64,000 nt of DNA. It comes from Bradyrhizobium sp. AZCC 1693 (GTDB taxonomy: Bacteria > Pseudomonadota > Alphaproteobacteria > Rhizobiales > Xanthobacteraceae). The notes below the pieces were generated by a model. It had not been told where the DNA came from and did not search any database. It saw only the letters and a program-made list of their open reading frames with translations. Within the stretch, counting starts at the first letter, position 1; the number at the start of each line of letters is the position of its first letter. A program made the position numbers and the translations under genes. The stretch covers positions 2,914,001 through 2,978,000 of the forward strand of contig NZ_JAZHSD010000001.1 in assembly GCF_036924745.1 (NCBI RefSeq). The letters are read 5' to 3'. Below, piece after piece: positions 8,301 through 17,184 of the stretch.

Positions 8301-11055
8301 TGGCCGCCGCCGAGGCGGCACCGTTCGCGTCGGTGGCGGTGAAGGGCACGGTCAGCACCAGCGGCTCGCCGGCGTTGAGCGCATCGTAGCTCGACGCATC
8401 GAAGCTGTAGCTGCCGTCCGAAAGGAAGGTCAGCCCGGCCGGCGCCGGACCGACCAGCGCATAGGTCAGGGTCGCGGTCTCGCCGCTGTCGGCGTCGGTC
8501 GCCGAGACATTGCCGGCAATGCTGGCGTCCTCGGCGACGGCGGCGACCGCCGCGGTGGCCACCGGGACGTCGTTGGTGCCGGTGACGGTGATCACCAGGT
8601 TGGCCGCCGCCGAGGCGGCACCGTTCTCGTCGGTGGCGGTAAAGGGCACGGTGAGCACCAGCGGCTCGCCGGCGTTGAGCGCATCGTAGCTCGCGGCATC
8701 GAAGCTGTAGCTGCCGTCCGAAAGGAAGGTCAGCCCGGCCGGCGCCGGACCGACCAGCGCATAGGTCAAGGTCGCGGTCTCGCCGCTGTCGGCGTCGGTC
8801 GCCGAGACATTGCCGGCAATGCTGGCGTCCTCGGCGACGGCGGCGACCGCCGCGCTGGCGACCGGAACGTCGTTGGTGCCGGTGACGGTGATCACCAGAT
8901 TGGCCGGCGCCGAGGCGGCACCGTTCTCGTCGGTGGCGGTAAAGGGCACGGTCAGCACCAGCGGCTCGCCGGCGTTGAGCGCATCGTAGCTCGACGCATC
9001 GAAGCTGTAGCTGCCGTCCGAAAGGAAGGTCAGCCCGGCCGGCGCCGGACCGACCAGCGCATAGGTCAAGGTCGCGGTCTCGCCGCTGTCGGCGTCGGTC
9101 GCCGAGACATTGCCGGCAATGCTGGCGTCCTCGGCGACGGCGGCGACCGCCGCGGTGGCCACCGGGACGTCGTTGGTGCCGGTGACGGTGATCACCAGGT
9201 TGGCCGCCGCCGAGGCGGCACCGTTCTCGTCGGTCGCGGTGAAGGGCACGGTCAGCACCAGCGGCTCGCCGGCGTTGAGCGCATCGTAGCTCGACGCATC
9301 GAAGCTGTAGCTGCCGTCCGAAAGGAAGGTCAGCCCGGCCGGCGCCGGACCGACCAGCGCATAGGTCAAGGTCGCGGTCTCGCCGCTGTCGGCGTCGGTG
9401 GCCGAGACATTGCCGGCAATGCTGGCGTCCTCGGCGACCGCGGCAACCGCCGCGGTGGCCACCGGAACGTCGTTGGTGCCGGTGACGGTGATCACCAGGT
9501 TGGCCGCCGCCGAGGCGGCACCGTTCGCGTCGGTCGCGGTGAAGGGCACGGTCAGCACCAGCGGCTCGCCGGCGTTGAGCGCATCGTAGCTCGAGGCATC
9601 GAAGCTGTAGCTGCCGTCCGAAAGGAAGGTCAGCCCGGCCGGCGCCGGACCGACCAGCGCATAGGTCAAGGTCGCGGTCTCGCCGCTGTCGGCGTCGGTC
9701 GCCGAGACATTGCCGGCAATGCTGGCGTCCTCGGCGACCGCGGCGACCGCCGCGGTGGCCACCGGAATATCGTTGGTGCCGGTGATGGTGATCACCAGGT
9801 TGGCCGGCGCCGAGGCGGCACCGTTCGCGTCGGTGGCGGTGAAGGGCACGGTCAGCACCAGCGGCTCGCCGGCGTTGAGCGCATCATAGCTCGACGCATC
9901 GAAGCTGTAGCTGCCGTCCGAAAGGAAGGTCAGCCCGGCCGGCGCCGGACCGACCAGCGCATAGGTCAAGGTCGCGGTCTCGCCGCTGTCGGCGTCGGTC
10001 GCCGCGACATTGCCGGCAATGCTGGCGTCCTCGGCGACCGCGGCGACCGCCGCGGTGGCCACCGGGGTGTCGTTGGTGCCGGTGATGGTGATCGACACCA
10101 AAGCAGGACTGCTGGCAGCAATGCCGTCGGTCGTCACATATTGGAAGCTATCTTCGCCGGTTTGGCCACTGGCGAGACCGTTGAACACCCCGCTCTGCAC
10201 ATAGCTGAAAGTGCCGGTCTCAGTATCGAGCGTCGCCGTTCCACCCGCCGTGGTGGTAAACTTGATCGAGCCATTCACGACTCCATCCAGATCACCCGCT
10301 CCGCCGTCGGTGATCGTGGTCGTAGCTACTTTGACCGCGGCAACGTCCAGATCTCCCCCATCGAAATCCGTGTCGTTGCCAAGCACGCTTGCCGCAAAGA
10401 ATGGAACGTCCTCGGCCGCAGTATGGGTATCTTCGTTTGCGATCGCCGCATGGTTCGTAGTCAAGTCAACATTAACCGGCGCGATCTTCTCGATCGCACT
10501 AACCTTCAGATTGATACTCTTGAACGCATAGATCGTCTGATCCGCTTGCCCGGTCAGATTATTTTTGTGAGCCGGATACCAGACGTTATTGAAGTAATTG
10601 ATTTCGTCGTTGAGCGCCTGCATAAATGCGGCGTCATTGTTTTGTTGAACGCTGACAGAAATTTTAAGGGTGTCGATCTCGGCGGTTCCGCTCGCCACTG
10701 TACCATTGCCACCGTCGTAAATGTCGTATCCCTTAAATGTGGTTCCGCTCTGCAACACCCCGTTGTCATAGAGAGAGCCGCCTGTGAGAGTACCGGGCAG
10801 CGCACCTGACCCTGCAACGTATGTGCTGCCGAGCTTGTACTCATTCTCGTATGCTTTGAAGCTAAGCGTATCTGTTCCCGAGCCGCCGAGAAGGGTGTCA
10901 AATCCGCTTCCCCCATCGAGCGCATCGCTCCCGGAGCCGCCGTTAAGCCGATCATCCCCCGCGTCTCCGGAGAGATTGTCGTCGCCTGACCCGCCGACGT
11001 AGTTGTCGTTGCCACTGGTGCCTGTGAGGGTGGTGGTGCCGCTGGCGCTTGCCAT
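5308..11055 (-). CDS. Giant RTX/VCBS-repeat protein, probable type I-secreted adhesin
   Basis: A 1915-residue acidic protein. Order: N-terminal GG-x-G-x-D nonapeptide repeats (about 5-65); a spacer; one VCBS/cadherin-like domain (about 205-325); twelve near-identical 100-residue VCBS domains (326-1525), each opening GTNDxPVA; one divergent VCBS domain (about 1526-1640); an Ig-like domain; then a C-terminal RTX block (GSGNDTVFGQQADDQIHGG) and a serralysin-like tail ending TDFHII. A C-terminal RTX block followed by such a tail is the usual T1SS signal, so secretion and Ca2+-dependent surface or biofilm adhesion are inferred. No T1SS genes lie in the window. The start at 11055 has GGAG 8 bases upstream; an in-frame TTG at 11067 is less likely. 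Confidence 0.9.
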   Translation of the reverse strand: MASASGTTTLTGTSGNDNYVGGSGDDNLSGDAGDDRLNGGSGSDALDGGSGFDTLLGGSGTDTLSFKAYENEYKLGSTYVAGSGALPGTLTGGSLYDNGVLQSGTTFKGYDIYDGGNGTVASGTAEIDTLKISVSVQQNNDAAFMQALNDEINYFNNVWYPAHKNNLTGQADQTIYAFKSINLKVSAIEKIAPVNVDLTTNHAAIANEDTHTAAEDVPFFAASVLGNDTDFDGGDLDVAAVKVATTTITDGGAGDLDGVVNGSIKFTTTAGGTATLDTETGTFSYVQSGVFNGLASGQTGEDSFQYVTTDGIAASSPALVSITITGTNDTPVATAAVAAVAEDASIAGNVAATDADSGETATLTYALVGPAPAGLTFLSDGSYSFDASSYDALNAGEPLVLTVPFTATDANGAASAPANLVITITGTNDIPVATAAVAAVAEDASIAGNVSATDADSGETATLTYALVGPAPAGLTFLSDGSYSFDASSYDALNAGEPLVLTVPFTATDANGAASAAANLVITVTGTNDVPVATAAVAAVAEDASIAGNVSATDADSGETATLTYALVGPAPAGLTFLSDGSYSFDASSYDALNAGEPLVLTVPFTATDENGAASAAANLVITVTGTNDVPVATAAVAAVAEDASIAGNVSATDADSGETATLTYALVGPAPAGLTFLSDGSYSFDASSYDALNAGEPLVLTVPFTATDENGAASAPANLVITVTGTNDVPVASAAVAAVAEDASIAGNVSATDADSGETATLTYALVGPAPAGLTFLSDGSYSFDAASYDALNAGEPLVLTVPFTATDENGAASAAANLVITVTGTNDVPVATAAVAAVAEDASIAGNVSATDADSGETATLTYALVGPAPAGLTFLSDGSYSFDASSYDALNAGEPLVLTVPFTATDANGAASAAANLVITVTGTNDVPVATAAVAAVAEDASIAGNVSATDADSGETATLTYALVGPAPAGLTFLSDGSYSFDASSYDALNAGEPLVLTVPFTATDANGAASAPANLVITITGTNDVPVATAAVAAVAEDASIAGNVSATDADSGETATLTYALVGPAPAGLTFLSDGSYSFDASSYDALNAGEPLVLTVPFTATDANGAASAPANLVITITGTNDVPVASAAVAAVAEDASIAGNVSATDADSGETATLTYALVGPAPAGLTFLSDGSYSFDASSYDALNAGEPLVLTVPFTATDANGAASAAANLVITVTGTNDVPVATAAVAAVAEDASIAGNVSATDADSGETATLTYALVGPAPAGLTFLSDGSYSFDASSYDALNAGEPLVLTVPFTATDENGAASAPANLVITVTGTNDVPVATAAVAAVAEDASIAGNVSATDADSGETATLTYALVGPAPAGLTFLSDGSYSFDASSYDALNAGEPLVLTVPFTATDENGAASAPANLVITITGTNDIPVASAAVAAVAEDASIAGNVSATDADSGETATLTYALVGPAPAGLTFLSDGSYSFDASSYDALNAGEPLVLTVPFTATDENGAASAPANLVITITGTNDTPVAVNDSISVNEDATTANLRSLLLSNDTDPDSGETTTLKITAVTQGAKGSVVLSDNGTPFDFSDDVITYTADGNVLDALAVGQSTTDTFTYTITDAHGATNTATATVTINGVNDAASDLIFTYTGATGNSLPNGAFGQISVVDPDGGAQPYSFAATSLSATTLAGGPASGFAGDLTVSSTGVISASNLDDNRVYELSVQVTQGTSTFTETFSVITGTNASDTISGSAAVGDDVIFARGDGDIILAGSGNDTVFGQQADDQIHGGAGNDTLFGGGGNDTFVFDTALDAATNVDTIKDFSANSADEIYLENSIFTALSTTGVLDAANFSASAGGNAADGNDFVLYDTNNGNLYYDADGNGSGNKVLIAKIDLTGVSGTVNATDFHII
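6481..10080 (-). repeat. Twelve 300-bp tandem repeats inside the RTX/VCBS gene
   Basis: The period is exactly 300 bp and the block is exactly 3600 bp, so every unit keeps the frame (100 residues). Units differ by only a few bases, mainly at recurring alternative positions (Ala/Glu in TATDxNG, Pro/Ala in ASAxAN, Thr/Ser in PVAx). This mosaic sharing suggests gene conversion or recent unequal crossover. Copy number from short-read assembly would be uncertain. Confidence 0.97.
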
Positions 11056-12084
11056 TTTACGCTCCAATTTCGTGAAAAATCCTGTTCGTGAAAATTCGCG
11101 CGCCTAGCGCGTGGTTGGGCTCGACAATGAAGTGGATGTCGCGATTGCGGTCTGGAATTCTGGAATGACAACTGGATGAAAAGACAGCGGGTTGATGGTG
11201 CGGGTCGCGCCCGACCGATTGTCGGTCGAGTTGAAGTGCGTTACCGACTCGTATTGCGCACCTGTGACTGTGACTGTGACTGTGGCTGTCCGGCTCAGGG
11301 TCAGCACATCGGCGTCGGCATTTGAACCGTTGGACGAAGACCAAACGGCCGAGATTCGTCGCAACGCGTCGTTGGATCTAAAACAGGTCGGGTTCGCTTG
11401 CCGTTCGTGGTTGACGTTTGCAGCCCACCAACGCCTTCCAAACTCCGTTCGCCAACCCGAAAAATCCGCCCGCGAACGAACAATCACAATAGCCAGCGCA
11501 CGCGTGCTGCCGTCGGCCTTCCTTCGGCCCAATGTGATAAGCCCCGACATTTCCCTGCCCGTTCTTGGCGGCCGACAGCGACCGCGCCGATCATCGTTCG
11601 TTGTCCGTGGGATTTGGAGTTTCAGCGAGTGAACATCACGAGTGAAAATCACGCAGCGCTGGCAATGAGCTTTTTTCCAATCCTCTTAGGTAGGTCCCAT
11701 TATCGTTGAAAATCTCGTCAACGCGCCAACGCAGACGGAGTAACCACGAATATCTACCTTTGTGCCGGCATTCCCGGGATTTTACGGGCCTTCACAGCAG
11801 CAATTTGACAACCCTGCGCAACTTATGGCGCGGAACGTCCGCAATGCTTCCGGCGTTCATTCCGTTCAGTGCAGTCGCGACCGAGCGGATACGGACTGTG
11901 TCTCATCACGATGCCTCATAACCGCTCATTCCACTGGACCCGCGCGAAATTCTACGGGTCCCCTTTCGGCCTATGGGACCCTATTGAAAGCGGTTGCCTT
12001 CGGACTTTCGAGTTCCTTCTTAAAGCTGCCACCGCTGCCCAGCTCACAGCAGCAGGGTGCGAAGGGGAACGATGTTCACGACCG
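11056..12084. other. Gene-poor interval upstream of the RTX gene
   Basis: No convincing gene on either strand. Two near-direct TTTTCACGAA elements lie at about 11070-11095, close to the RTX start, and may belong to its promoter region. A hexamer tract, three CTGTGA units and one CTGTGG, occupies 11262-11285. On the minus strand the tract reads as TVTVTVTG, similar to the end of a VCBS domain, so it could be a decayed fragment. Open frames here lack family resemblance and good ribosome sites. Confidence 0.4.
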
Positions 12085-12103
12085 GAGAACCACGGAGGTT
12101 CTC
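12085..12103 (+). promoter_or_regulatory. Hairpin containing the Shine-Dalgarno sequence of the next ORF
   Basis: GAGAACC (12085-12091) and GGTTCTC (12097-12103) form a perfect 7-bp stem with loop ACGGA. The GGAGG motif (12094-12098) lies partly in the loop and partly in the 3' arm, and the ATG at 12104 follows directly. Such a hairpin could gate translation. It is a structural observation only. Confidence 0.4.
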
Positions 12104-12451
12104 ATGGCACGATTGGCATCGCCTTTGCTGTTGGGAGAATGCGCCGTTAGAGCGCCCCAAAACAAACCAGCGCAGAGGCTACCAATGGTAAACCCATCTC
12201 TGAATGAGACGCTCCGGGGAACCGCAGCGACGAACTGGCTTCAAATCGCGACACTGATCGAGACCCTATTACGCTCGGTCGAGCTCCTCACCGTCGAGAT
12301 CGAATACGAGGAGGTCCGGGTGGGCGTTCGCGACTTGTCGGACCCTACCTATTCGGTGTTGGCGCGCCGCCTAAGGGCACGCAAGGACAACATTAGAGCC
12401 ACTATCGTTTCGCTGGAAATGCTGGATCAAGAAGCACCCAAGGCGGCCTAA
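12104..12451 (+). CDS. Small hypothetical protein
   Basis: The confident part starts at MVNPSLNETLRG (ATG 12185, AGAGG about 6 bases upstream) and gives 88 residues that look like a folded helical protein: amphipathic helices around NWLQIATLIETLLRSVELL and a basic segment VLARRLRARKDNIRA. An in-frame ATG at 12104 has a better GGAGG site and adds 27 residues. I give the longer form but the 12185 start is equally possible. No family is recognised and the neighbours give no clue to function. Confidence 0.5.
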   Translation: MARLASPLLLGECAVRAPQNKPAQRLPMVNPSLNETLRGTAATNWLQIATLIETLLRSVELLTVEIEYEEVRVGVRDLSDPTYSVLARRLRARKDNIRATIVSLEMLDQEAPKAA

Positions 12452-12979
12452 CGCGGCAAGGGAAGGCAACGTGGCTCGGCCACCCTTGGCAGCGCCGTTC
12501 GATCGCATCACGCGAGTGTCTGCTTTGTGCCGCAAAGCAGAGGAAGGTCGTGGTAGGCAAATCGAAGGCGCGCTCACCGCGCTCGCATTCGAGAGTGGGG
12601 CCGCCAGTCGCTCCGTTCCGGCCTTGGCTGCAGCTCGCGGATGCGCACGTCAGCCTCTTCGCTGAAAAGCAACGATCTCTCGCTCGTCGGGCACGCCCGC
12701 CTTCTTGCTCAGCCTCTTTGGCTCGCTGAGCTGCTCTTTTGATCAGTCTATCTATCGGCATGCTCAGCATCATCTTCCGATACTCGACGTCCGGAGAGTT
12801 TGTCCGGCACAGGCCCGATGATGATCGGAGCGCGGTATTGGATTTCCTTTGTCGTGCAACATTCAGGCCGGGATCTCGCTTCCGGGCCAGAATGAATCCA
12901 CCGCGTTGCCTGATTTGAGCCGCATTGTGACCCAGGTCGCGGCCAAAGGTCGTGCCTGGGGCGCAACACCGGGGTTTCC
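12452..12979. other. Intergenic interval without a recognisable gene
   Basis: Short open frames on both strands have no family resemblance and no ribosome sites that stand out. I see no repeat, RNA gene or strong palindrome here. Confidence 0.35.
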
Positions 12980-13729
12980 ATGTCCGGTCATTTGCGATTT
13001 CGCATCGCCGCTTTTGTCCTTCTCGCAGGTCTCTCGACTTCGCCTGCGTTTTCGAATCCTTTTGCCGACTTCTTCAATGCCGCTCCCCGGCAAGCCACTG
13101 CGCCCGCTTCCGCGGAAGAGGAGTGCTTGCCGCGGCCCGGCAATTCGACGGCGGCCGGCCAGCACTGGGTCTATCGTTTGGAAGGCCACCGCAAATGCTG
13201 GTTCCAGGCCGCTGAGGAGACCGCGGTGAAGAAACAGGTTCGTCATCGCGCCGCGAAGCCACGTGTCGTCGCTCCCGAGGAGAACGAGGCCGCGCGGCGC
13301 AAGCGGAAGGCGGTCGTGGATGCGCGTGCGGAGCTGCTGCGCTCCGCACCGGCGGAAACGTCCAAGCCGATGCGGCCCGCGCCCGAGCTCAAGGTGGTTG
13401 ATGCCGCTTCCGTCCTAACTACGGGGGCCGCAGCCTTTGTGCCGCCGGCAGCCATCGAAAACCTCGCGACCGATCAGCTCACGCCCGGCCAACCCACGCC
13501 GCGCCAGGTCGACGTGGAGACGCTTCTGGCGATTGCACCGGCCGCCAGCGACGCGGTTGCCGCCTCCGTGCCTCCGGTCGCGCCGGTCGCCATTCCCATC
13601 GCCGAGGCGGCCGATGACGGGCGGGGCTGGACGGCAACTTGGCTTGGCGTGCTGCTGATGGCGCTGGGGCTCGCCTCCCTCTTAGGCTCGAGCCGAACCG
13701 TTCGGGAGGCCGCGCTGTTGCGCGATTGA
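12980..13729 (+). CDS. Hypothetical exported protein with C-terminal membrane anchor
   Basis: A 249-residue protein with a signal peptide (HLRFRIAAFVLLAGLSTSPAFS, cleavage near 25) and a short conserved-looking domain with EEECLPRPG and HWVYRLEGHRKCWFQ (about 46-75); its Cys, Trp and Arg residues suggest a small disulfide-bearing fold. A long low-complexity Ala/Pro/Arg region follows, then a single membrane helix near the end (TWLGVLLMALGLASLLG, about 216-232). I do not recognise a function. It probably lies in the periplasm, anchored by its C-terminus. Confidence 0.7.
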   Translation: MSGHLRFRIAAFVLLAGLSTSPAFSNPFADFFNAAPRQATAPASAEEECLPRPGNSTAAGQHWVYRLEGHRKCWFQAAEETAVKKQVRHRAAKPRVVAPEENEAARRKRKAVVDARAELLRSAPAETSKPMRPAPELKVVDAASVLTTGAAAFVPPAAIENLATDQLTPGQPTPRQVDVETLLAIAPAASDAVAASVPPVAPVAIPIAEAADDGRGWTATWLGVLLMALGLASLLGSSRTVREAALLRD

Positions 13730-13761
13730 TGCGAGGACGGAGCTGGCGGCCATCGCAGCCG

Positions 13762-14913
13762 TCACAATAATTCCGGCTGCCGCTTCGGTTTGATCCTGAT
13801 CAAATTCAGCAGCGTTGCGGCCGCGACCATCACCAGGATACCAGCGATGCTGAGCGCGATCTGCATCGCAAGCCCATCCGAGATGTTGACCAGCGCTATG
13901 TGGCTGGCAAGCGCCAGTAGAACACCGAGGCAGTAGATTGCCAGCGAGTTCTCGCCACAGCGGATCGCGCCGCGCATCACCGGCGTCGTCAGCCCTCGCC
14001 AATCGCGAGGCACGAGCCATACCGCCAAAATCGCAAGGGCAAAAAAATGCAGCAGTCGCAAAGGATCGAGATTCGATTTGTCCAGCGGATAGGTCAGCTT
14101 TGCCAGCGCCTGCGGGACCAGCGCTTCCAGTGGTTTGATGCTGCAACTCAATGCGATGATCAGGCTGAAGACCAGATAGAGAACGGCAAGCACGAGCACC
14201 GTGCGCGAGGTCAGCCACGGCCAGAATCTCCTGCCCTCCGTGGTCCACCATGCGCCGAGCACAACCAGCAACTGCCAGGCCAGCGGATTGAAGAACCAGT
14301 GATTGCTCGGCCATGCCGGGACAGTCCAGCCGAAGACGTGCACCAGCGCATAAAGCAACACCGAGGCGCCGAGCGCAAGGTTCGGCACTCGCAGCAGCAG
14401 CCACAGCAGCAGCCCGAACGAAAAGTGATAAACCACGAAGATCGGCAAGACGTCGGTGTTGACGGGACGGTATTGCAGGATCACCGCATGCGCGAGCGTC
14501 GCGCCGGGATGTTCCAACAGAATTCGCGTATTGCTCTCGTCGGCAAACCGACCGCCGCCTGCGAGGTAAACCATAATGGCGCAAGCGAGAGTGAGCAGCA
14601 GAAATGCGACATAGATGTCCCAGCTCCGCCACAGCGTACGGCTGATTACGCCGCTCCAGCCCTCGCACCAATGAGCCTTGCCGTAGGCCAGCGCGCAGGT
14701 CACACCCGAGACGAACATGAATACTTCCGCGGTATCGCAGAAGCCGTAGTTCCGCAGCGTCAGCCAGCTTCCGATGTTGTTAGGGACATGGTCAAGAAAG
14801 ATGCACCATAGCGCGATACCGCGGCAGGCATCGATGCGCAGGTCGCGGCCAACGCCTTTCAGCTCCGGGGGCTCGCCCACCGATGGCTTCGGAGTGACGG
14901 TTCGATCATGCAT
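13762..14913 (-). CDS. opgC: OpgC family membrane protein (periplasmic glucan modification)
   Basis: About 383 residues with roughly ten membrane helices. The N-terminal region RDLRIDACRGIALWCIFLDHVPNN and GFCDTAEVFMFVSG is characteristic of OpgC proteins. OpgC is a membrane acyltransferase that succinylates osmoregulated periplasmic glucans. I choose ATG 14913 (MHDRTVTP); a GTG at 14940 would add nine residues. It is transcribed convergently with the preceding exported protein. No opgG or opgH is present nearby. Confidence 0.88.
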   Translation of the reverse strand: MHDRTVTPKPSVGEPPELKGVGRDLRIDACRGIALWCIFLDHVPNNIGSWLTLRNYGFCDTAEVFMFVSGVTCALAYGKAHWCEGWSGVISRTLWRSWDIYVAFLLLTLACAIMVYLAGGGRFADESNTRILLEHPGATLAHAVILQYRPVNTDVLPIFVVYHFSFGLLLWLLLRVPNLALGASVLLYALVHVFGWTVPAWPSNHWFFNPLAWQLLVVLGAWWTTEGRRFWPWLTSRTVLVLAVLYLVFSLIIALSCSIKPLEALVPQALAKLTYPLDKSNLDPLRLLHFFALAILAVWLVPRDWRGLTTPVMRGAIRCGENSLAIYCLGVLLALASHIALVNISDGLAMQIALSIAGILVMVAAATLLNLIRIKPKRQPELL

Positions 14914-15393
14914 CTGCTCGCCCGTCCCGTGTGTAGCCACGCCTTAAGAGGGACTGCATATGACCAGGAAGCATCACCGCCGCACGGCCGGATCGTGACA
15001 ACGCCAGGGACGCCCATCCCCGATGGTTGTGACAAAATGCCTATCACGCGAGCGAACGTGTTCGTGGCGCGCTGAGCGTAAACGGTGATTACTCGCCAAC
15101 CCTATTCCGGCTGGCGGACAGCTCATGTGATCTGTTTCGCATCAGCGTGATCAACTTCCTTTGAAAGCACTTGCCTTCATTCGCCGGTGGCATTCGCGCT
15201 CAATTTGATTTTGTGAACGTCGCCTACCCCGGCACCGTCCCAACCGTGCGAGCGCGCCGGCTGGGTGTGCGACGCGCACAAGACGGTGCACAAGAGAATG
15301 AGCGCCGGATCGCCGCCGCCACGCCACCAAATCGCCTAACGACTCAACCAAGCGTGTTGCAACGGGCCGCGGGCGATGCGCATGGGTGCAGCA
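14914..15393. other. Upstream region of opgC without a recognisable gene
   Basis: This interval should contain the opgC promoter on the minus strand. I see no convincing coding frame, repeat or RNA gene. Confidence 0.3.
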
Positions 15394-15588
15394 ATGATGC
15401 GCTTTGGGTCCCTAACGCCGGCCGGAATTGGGCTGATCATGGTCACGCTGTTTTCGGTCGGCGCGATCGTCGTTCGAGTCATGACTGTGTCCGAACACGG
15501 TGAAATCCGCGCGCGCACCACTTCTGAGAACGGTAACCGAGTCACCCCGGATATTGGTGTCGCAGACCTGAGGGGGTCGCTGCCGTGA
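15394..15588 (+). CDS. Possible small membrane protein
   Basis: A 64-residue frame starting MMRFGSLTPAGIGLIMVTLFSVGAIVV: one predicted membrane helix (about 10-28), then a polar tail ending DLRGSLP. The ribosome site is weak and no family is recognised. The downstream 320 bp up to the HU-like gene holds nothing else I can support. It could be chance. Confidence 0.25.
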   Translation: MMRFGSLTPAGIGLIMVTLFSVGAIVVRVMTVSEHGEIRARTTSENGNRVTPDIGVADLRGSLP

Positions 15589-15909
15589 GATAACTTGTTG
15601 GACGTCAACACGTGTCTGCCGTGCAATGAACGCGAGGAATGTTAGTTGATCGTCGCGTGCACGGTAGTTGCCGACGTGCCAGAAGCCTTCGGCCCCTGCC
15701 CCGTTGCTAAGCCTCAGGTCAGTCGAGCGGAAGCCCCGATGTTCACCCACCAAGTTTAGGGGGCACTCGGCCTTGTGGGATGAACTCCGCAGCGAGTACA
15801 AGATTCCGGGTACCCGTTGGGAGTTCGCGATCTGATCCGCCCAGATGAGGCATCGAGAATCGGCTATGGGGAAGCGCCCGTGCATTCACGGCGAGCTGCC
15901 AAAACTTCA

Positions 15910-16206
15910 TCAAACAGCGTCTTTAGCAACCTTCAGCGGTGACGCCTTAACCGACTTGCTGGCCGGCTTGGCCGCGAACTCCATAGGCTCTTTCGTGAAT
16001 GGGTTTACACCGCTGCGGGCTTCAGTAGCAGGTTTGTTCACGACCGACATCTTGACGAAGCCGGGAATGACGAATTCGCCGCACTGATTCAACTCCTTAT
16101 AGCCTACAGTCGCCATGTGCTCGATGACAGCCCTTACATCTTCCTTCGAAATCTGCGTTCCCTCTGCAATCGCATCAATCAACTGGTTCTTGGTCATCTT
16201 GGCCAT
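15910..16206 (-). CDS. HU-family DNA-binding protein
   Basis: A 98-residue protein of the HU/IHF family: the helical N-terminus MTKNQLIDAIAEGTQISKEDVRAVI (about 4-28), then the beta-arm region GFVKMSVVNKPATEAR and the signature GVNPFTKEP (about 67-75). An alanine/lysine-rich C-terminal tail of about 20 residues follows (KPASKSVKASPLKVAK), as in some alphaproteobacterial paralogues. The family binds and bends DNA as a dimer. It is monocistronic; the neighbours are remnants. Confidence 0.88.
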   Translation of the reverse strand: MAKMTKNQLIDAIAEGTQISKEDVRAVIEHMATVGYKELNQCGEFVIPGFVKMSVVNKPATEARSGVNPFTKEPMEFAAKPASKSVKASPLKVAKDAV

Positions 16207-16268
16207 GATGGATTCCTCTGTGGGCGCTTAGAACAAAGCGCATGAGTCACACTGCATGCGCCACTCTG

Positions 16269-16559
16269 TCAAAAAACGCGGCGAGTCCGCGCAGATCGCT
16301 TTTCGTTCATGCCTATGGTCATGAAGTCACCGGGCTTAAAACCTATCGAGGCCCAAAACGCAAGCAGTAGCTCAGCACGAGTGCCGTACCGCTTCTCCCA
16401 GGCAACAGAGTAAGCGTACTCATCGTGGGCTTGCTTTGAGATCGGCAGGATGAACCAGCCATGGTCTTTGAGGCCTGTTCCCGCTTTTAACAAAGGACCT
16501 CTGGGTGGTGACGTTCCACAGCCAGGGTAGCCGATGTCGATGCCCGGACGAATGTCCGC
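16269..16559 (-). pseudogene. Remnant resembling a phage-type HNH/DUF968 nuclease C-terminus
   Basis: The minus-strand frame is open from 16559 to 16269 and reads ADIRPGIDIGYPGCG, then DHGWFILPISKQAHDEYAYS and a Trp-Glu-x2-Tyr-Gly element. The arrangement (Cys/Gly turn, H-x-E before a helix, W-E-x-x-Y-G) recalls the C-terminal part of small phage recombination nucleases. No upstream half with the first zinc or HNH residues is present, and the only in-frame start is a TTG at 16493. I read it as a prophage relic; the family call is tentative. Confidence 0.35.
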
Positions 16560-17137
16560 TTATGATTTCATTGACGGGAGCAACCCTGTTCGCGCGATCG
16601 ATGTGTTTGTCGATGCTCTCGATTTGGCTGAGATGAGCTTTGAGAGGGGAGCCGGCGGCGACTGGTCCGCCATCGTATCACCCCTCGTCCGTCTCCCTTC
16701 AGGAATTTCCATGTTGTGAGGTCACGACGACCAGTTCCCGGCCCCCGCCTTTCACGGGCATACCCTTATCGCGAGCGTCAAATACTTCGCATGGCCACGA
16801 AGCTCACGATGTCGTCGGGCGAGGCTGATGCAACCGTCCAGGGTCGACAACATCCGTTATCGCGCATCGGTGCGAGCCTCCGCGTGACCGTCACGCGGGA
16901 TGTCCCGGTCCCCACCAACCGAACCGATGACGTCTCAGCCAGTCTTTGGCATGTGGTAGTTTATGAGCGCCTGAGATTGGAGACCCGCCTCTCCCATCGA
17001 TGGGCCGATGACTGCGTCACTTGCACCGGCAACGAATAGGCGGCGAACGAAATAGCGACATCTCTCTTCAACGGGCAGCGGACTCGCGCCATTCCAAATA
17101 AAGCAACCAAGAAGGCGATTAGACGAGCAATATCAAC
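16560..17137. other. Intergenic interval without a recognisable gene
   Basis: Several open frames are present but none has a plausible protein composition or family motif. It lies between the nuclease remnant and the tRNA fragment, consistent with decayed mobile DNA. Confidence 0.3.
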
Positions 17138-17184
17138 TGGCTGGGGCGGGGGGGATCGAACCTCCGAATGGCGGAATCAAAATC
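17138..17184 (-). pseudogene. 3' half of tRNA-Gln(UUG), attachment-site-like remnant
   Basis: Read on the minus strand: an anticodon loop with TTG (GATTTTGATTCCG), a variable region, a T-arm-like GGAGGTTCGATCC, an acceptor strand GCCCCAG and an encoded CCA. The 5' half (D-arm and 5' acceptor strand) is absent upstream, and the T-stem has lost perfect pairing. Integrases of mobile islands often use exactly this part of tRNA genes and leave a partial copy at the far end of the insert. Not a working tRNA. Confidence 0.6.

Noticed and set aside
6481..10080. A CRISPR array or other spaced repeat
   Set aside because: The repeats are contiguous, 300 bp long and fully coding; there are no spacers.
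11104..11652. A minus-strand 182-residue frame with a TVTVTVTG segment, possibly a VCBS fragment
   Set aside because: Only the short repeat tract resembles VCBS; the remainder is unlike any domain and the tract is a simple hexamer repeat.
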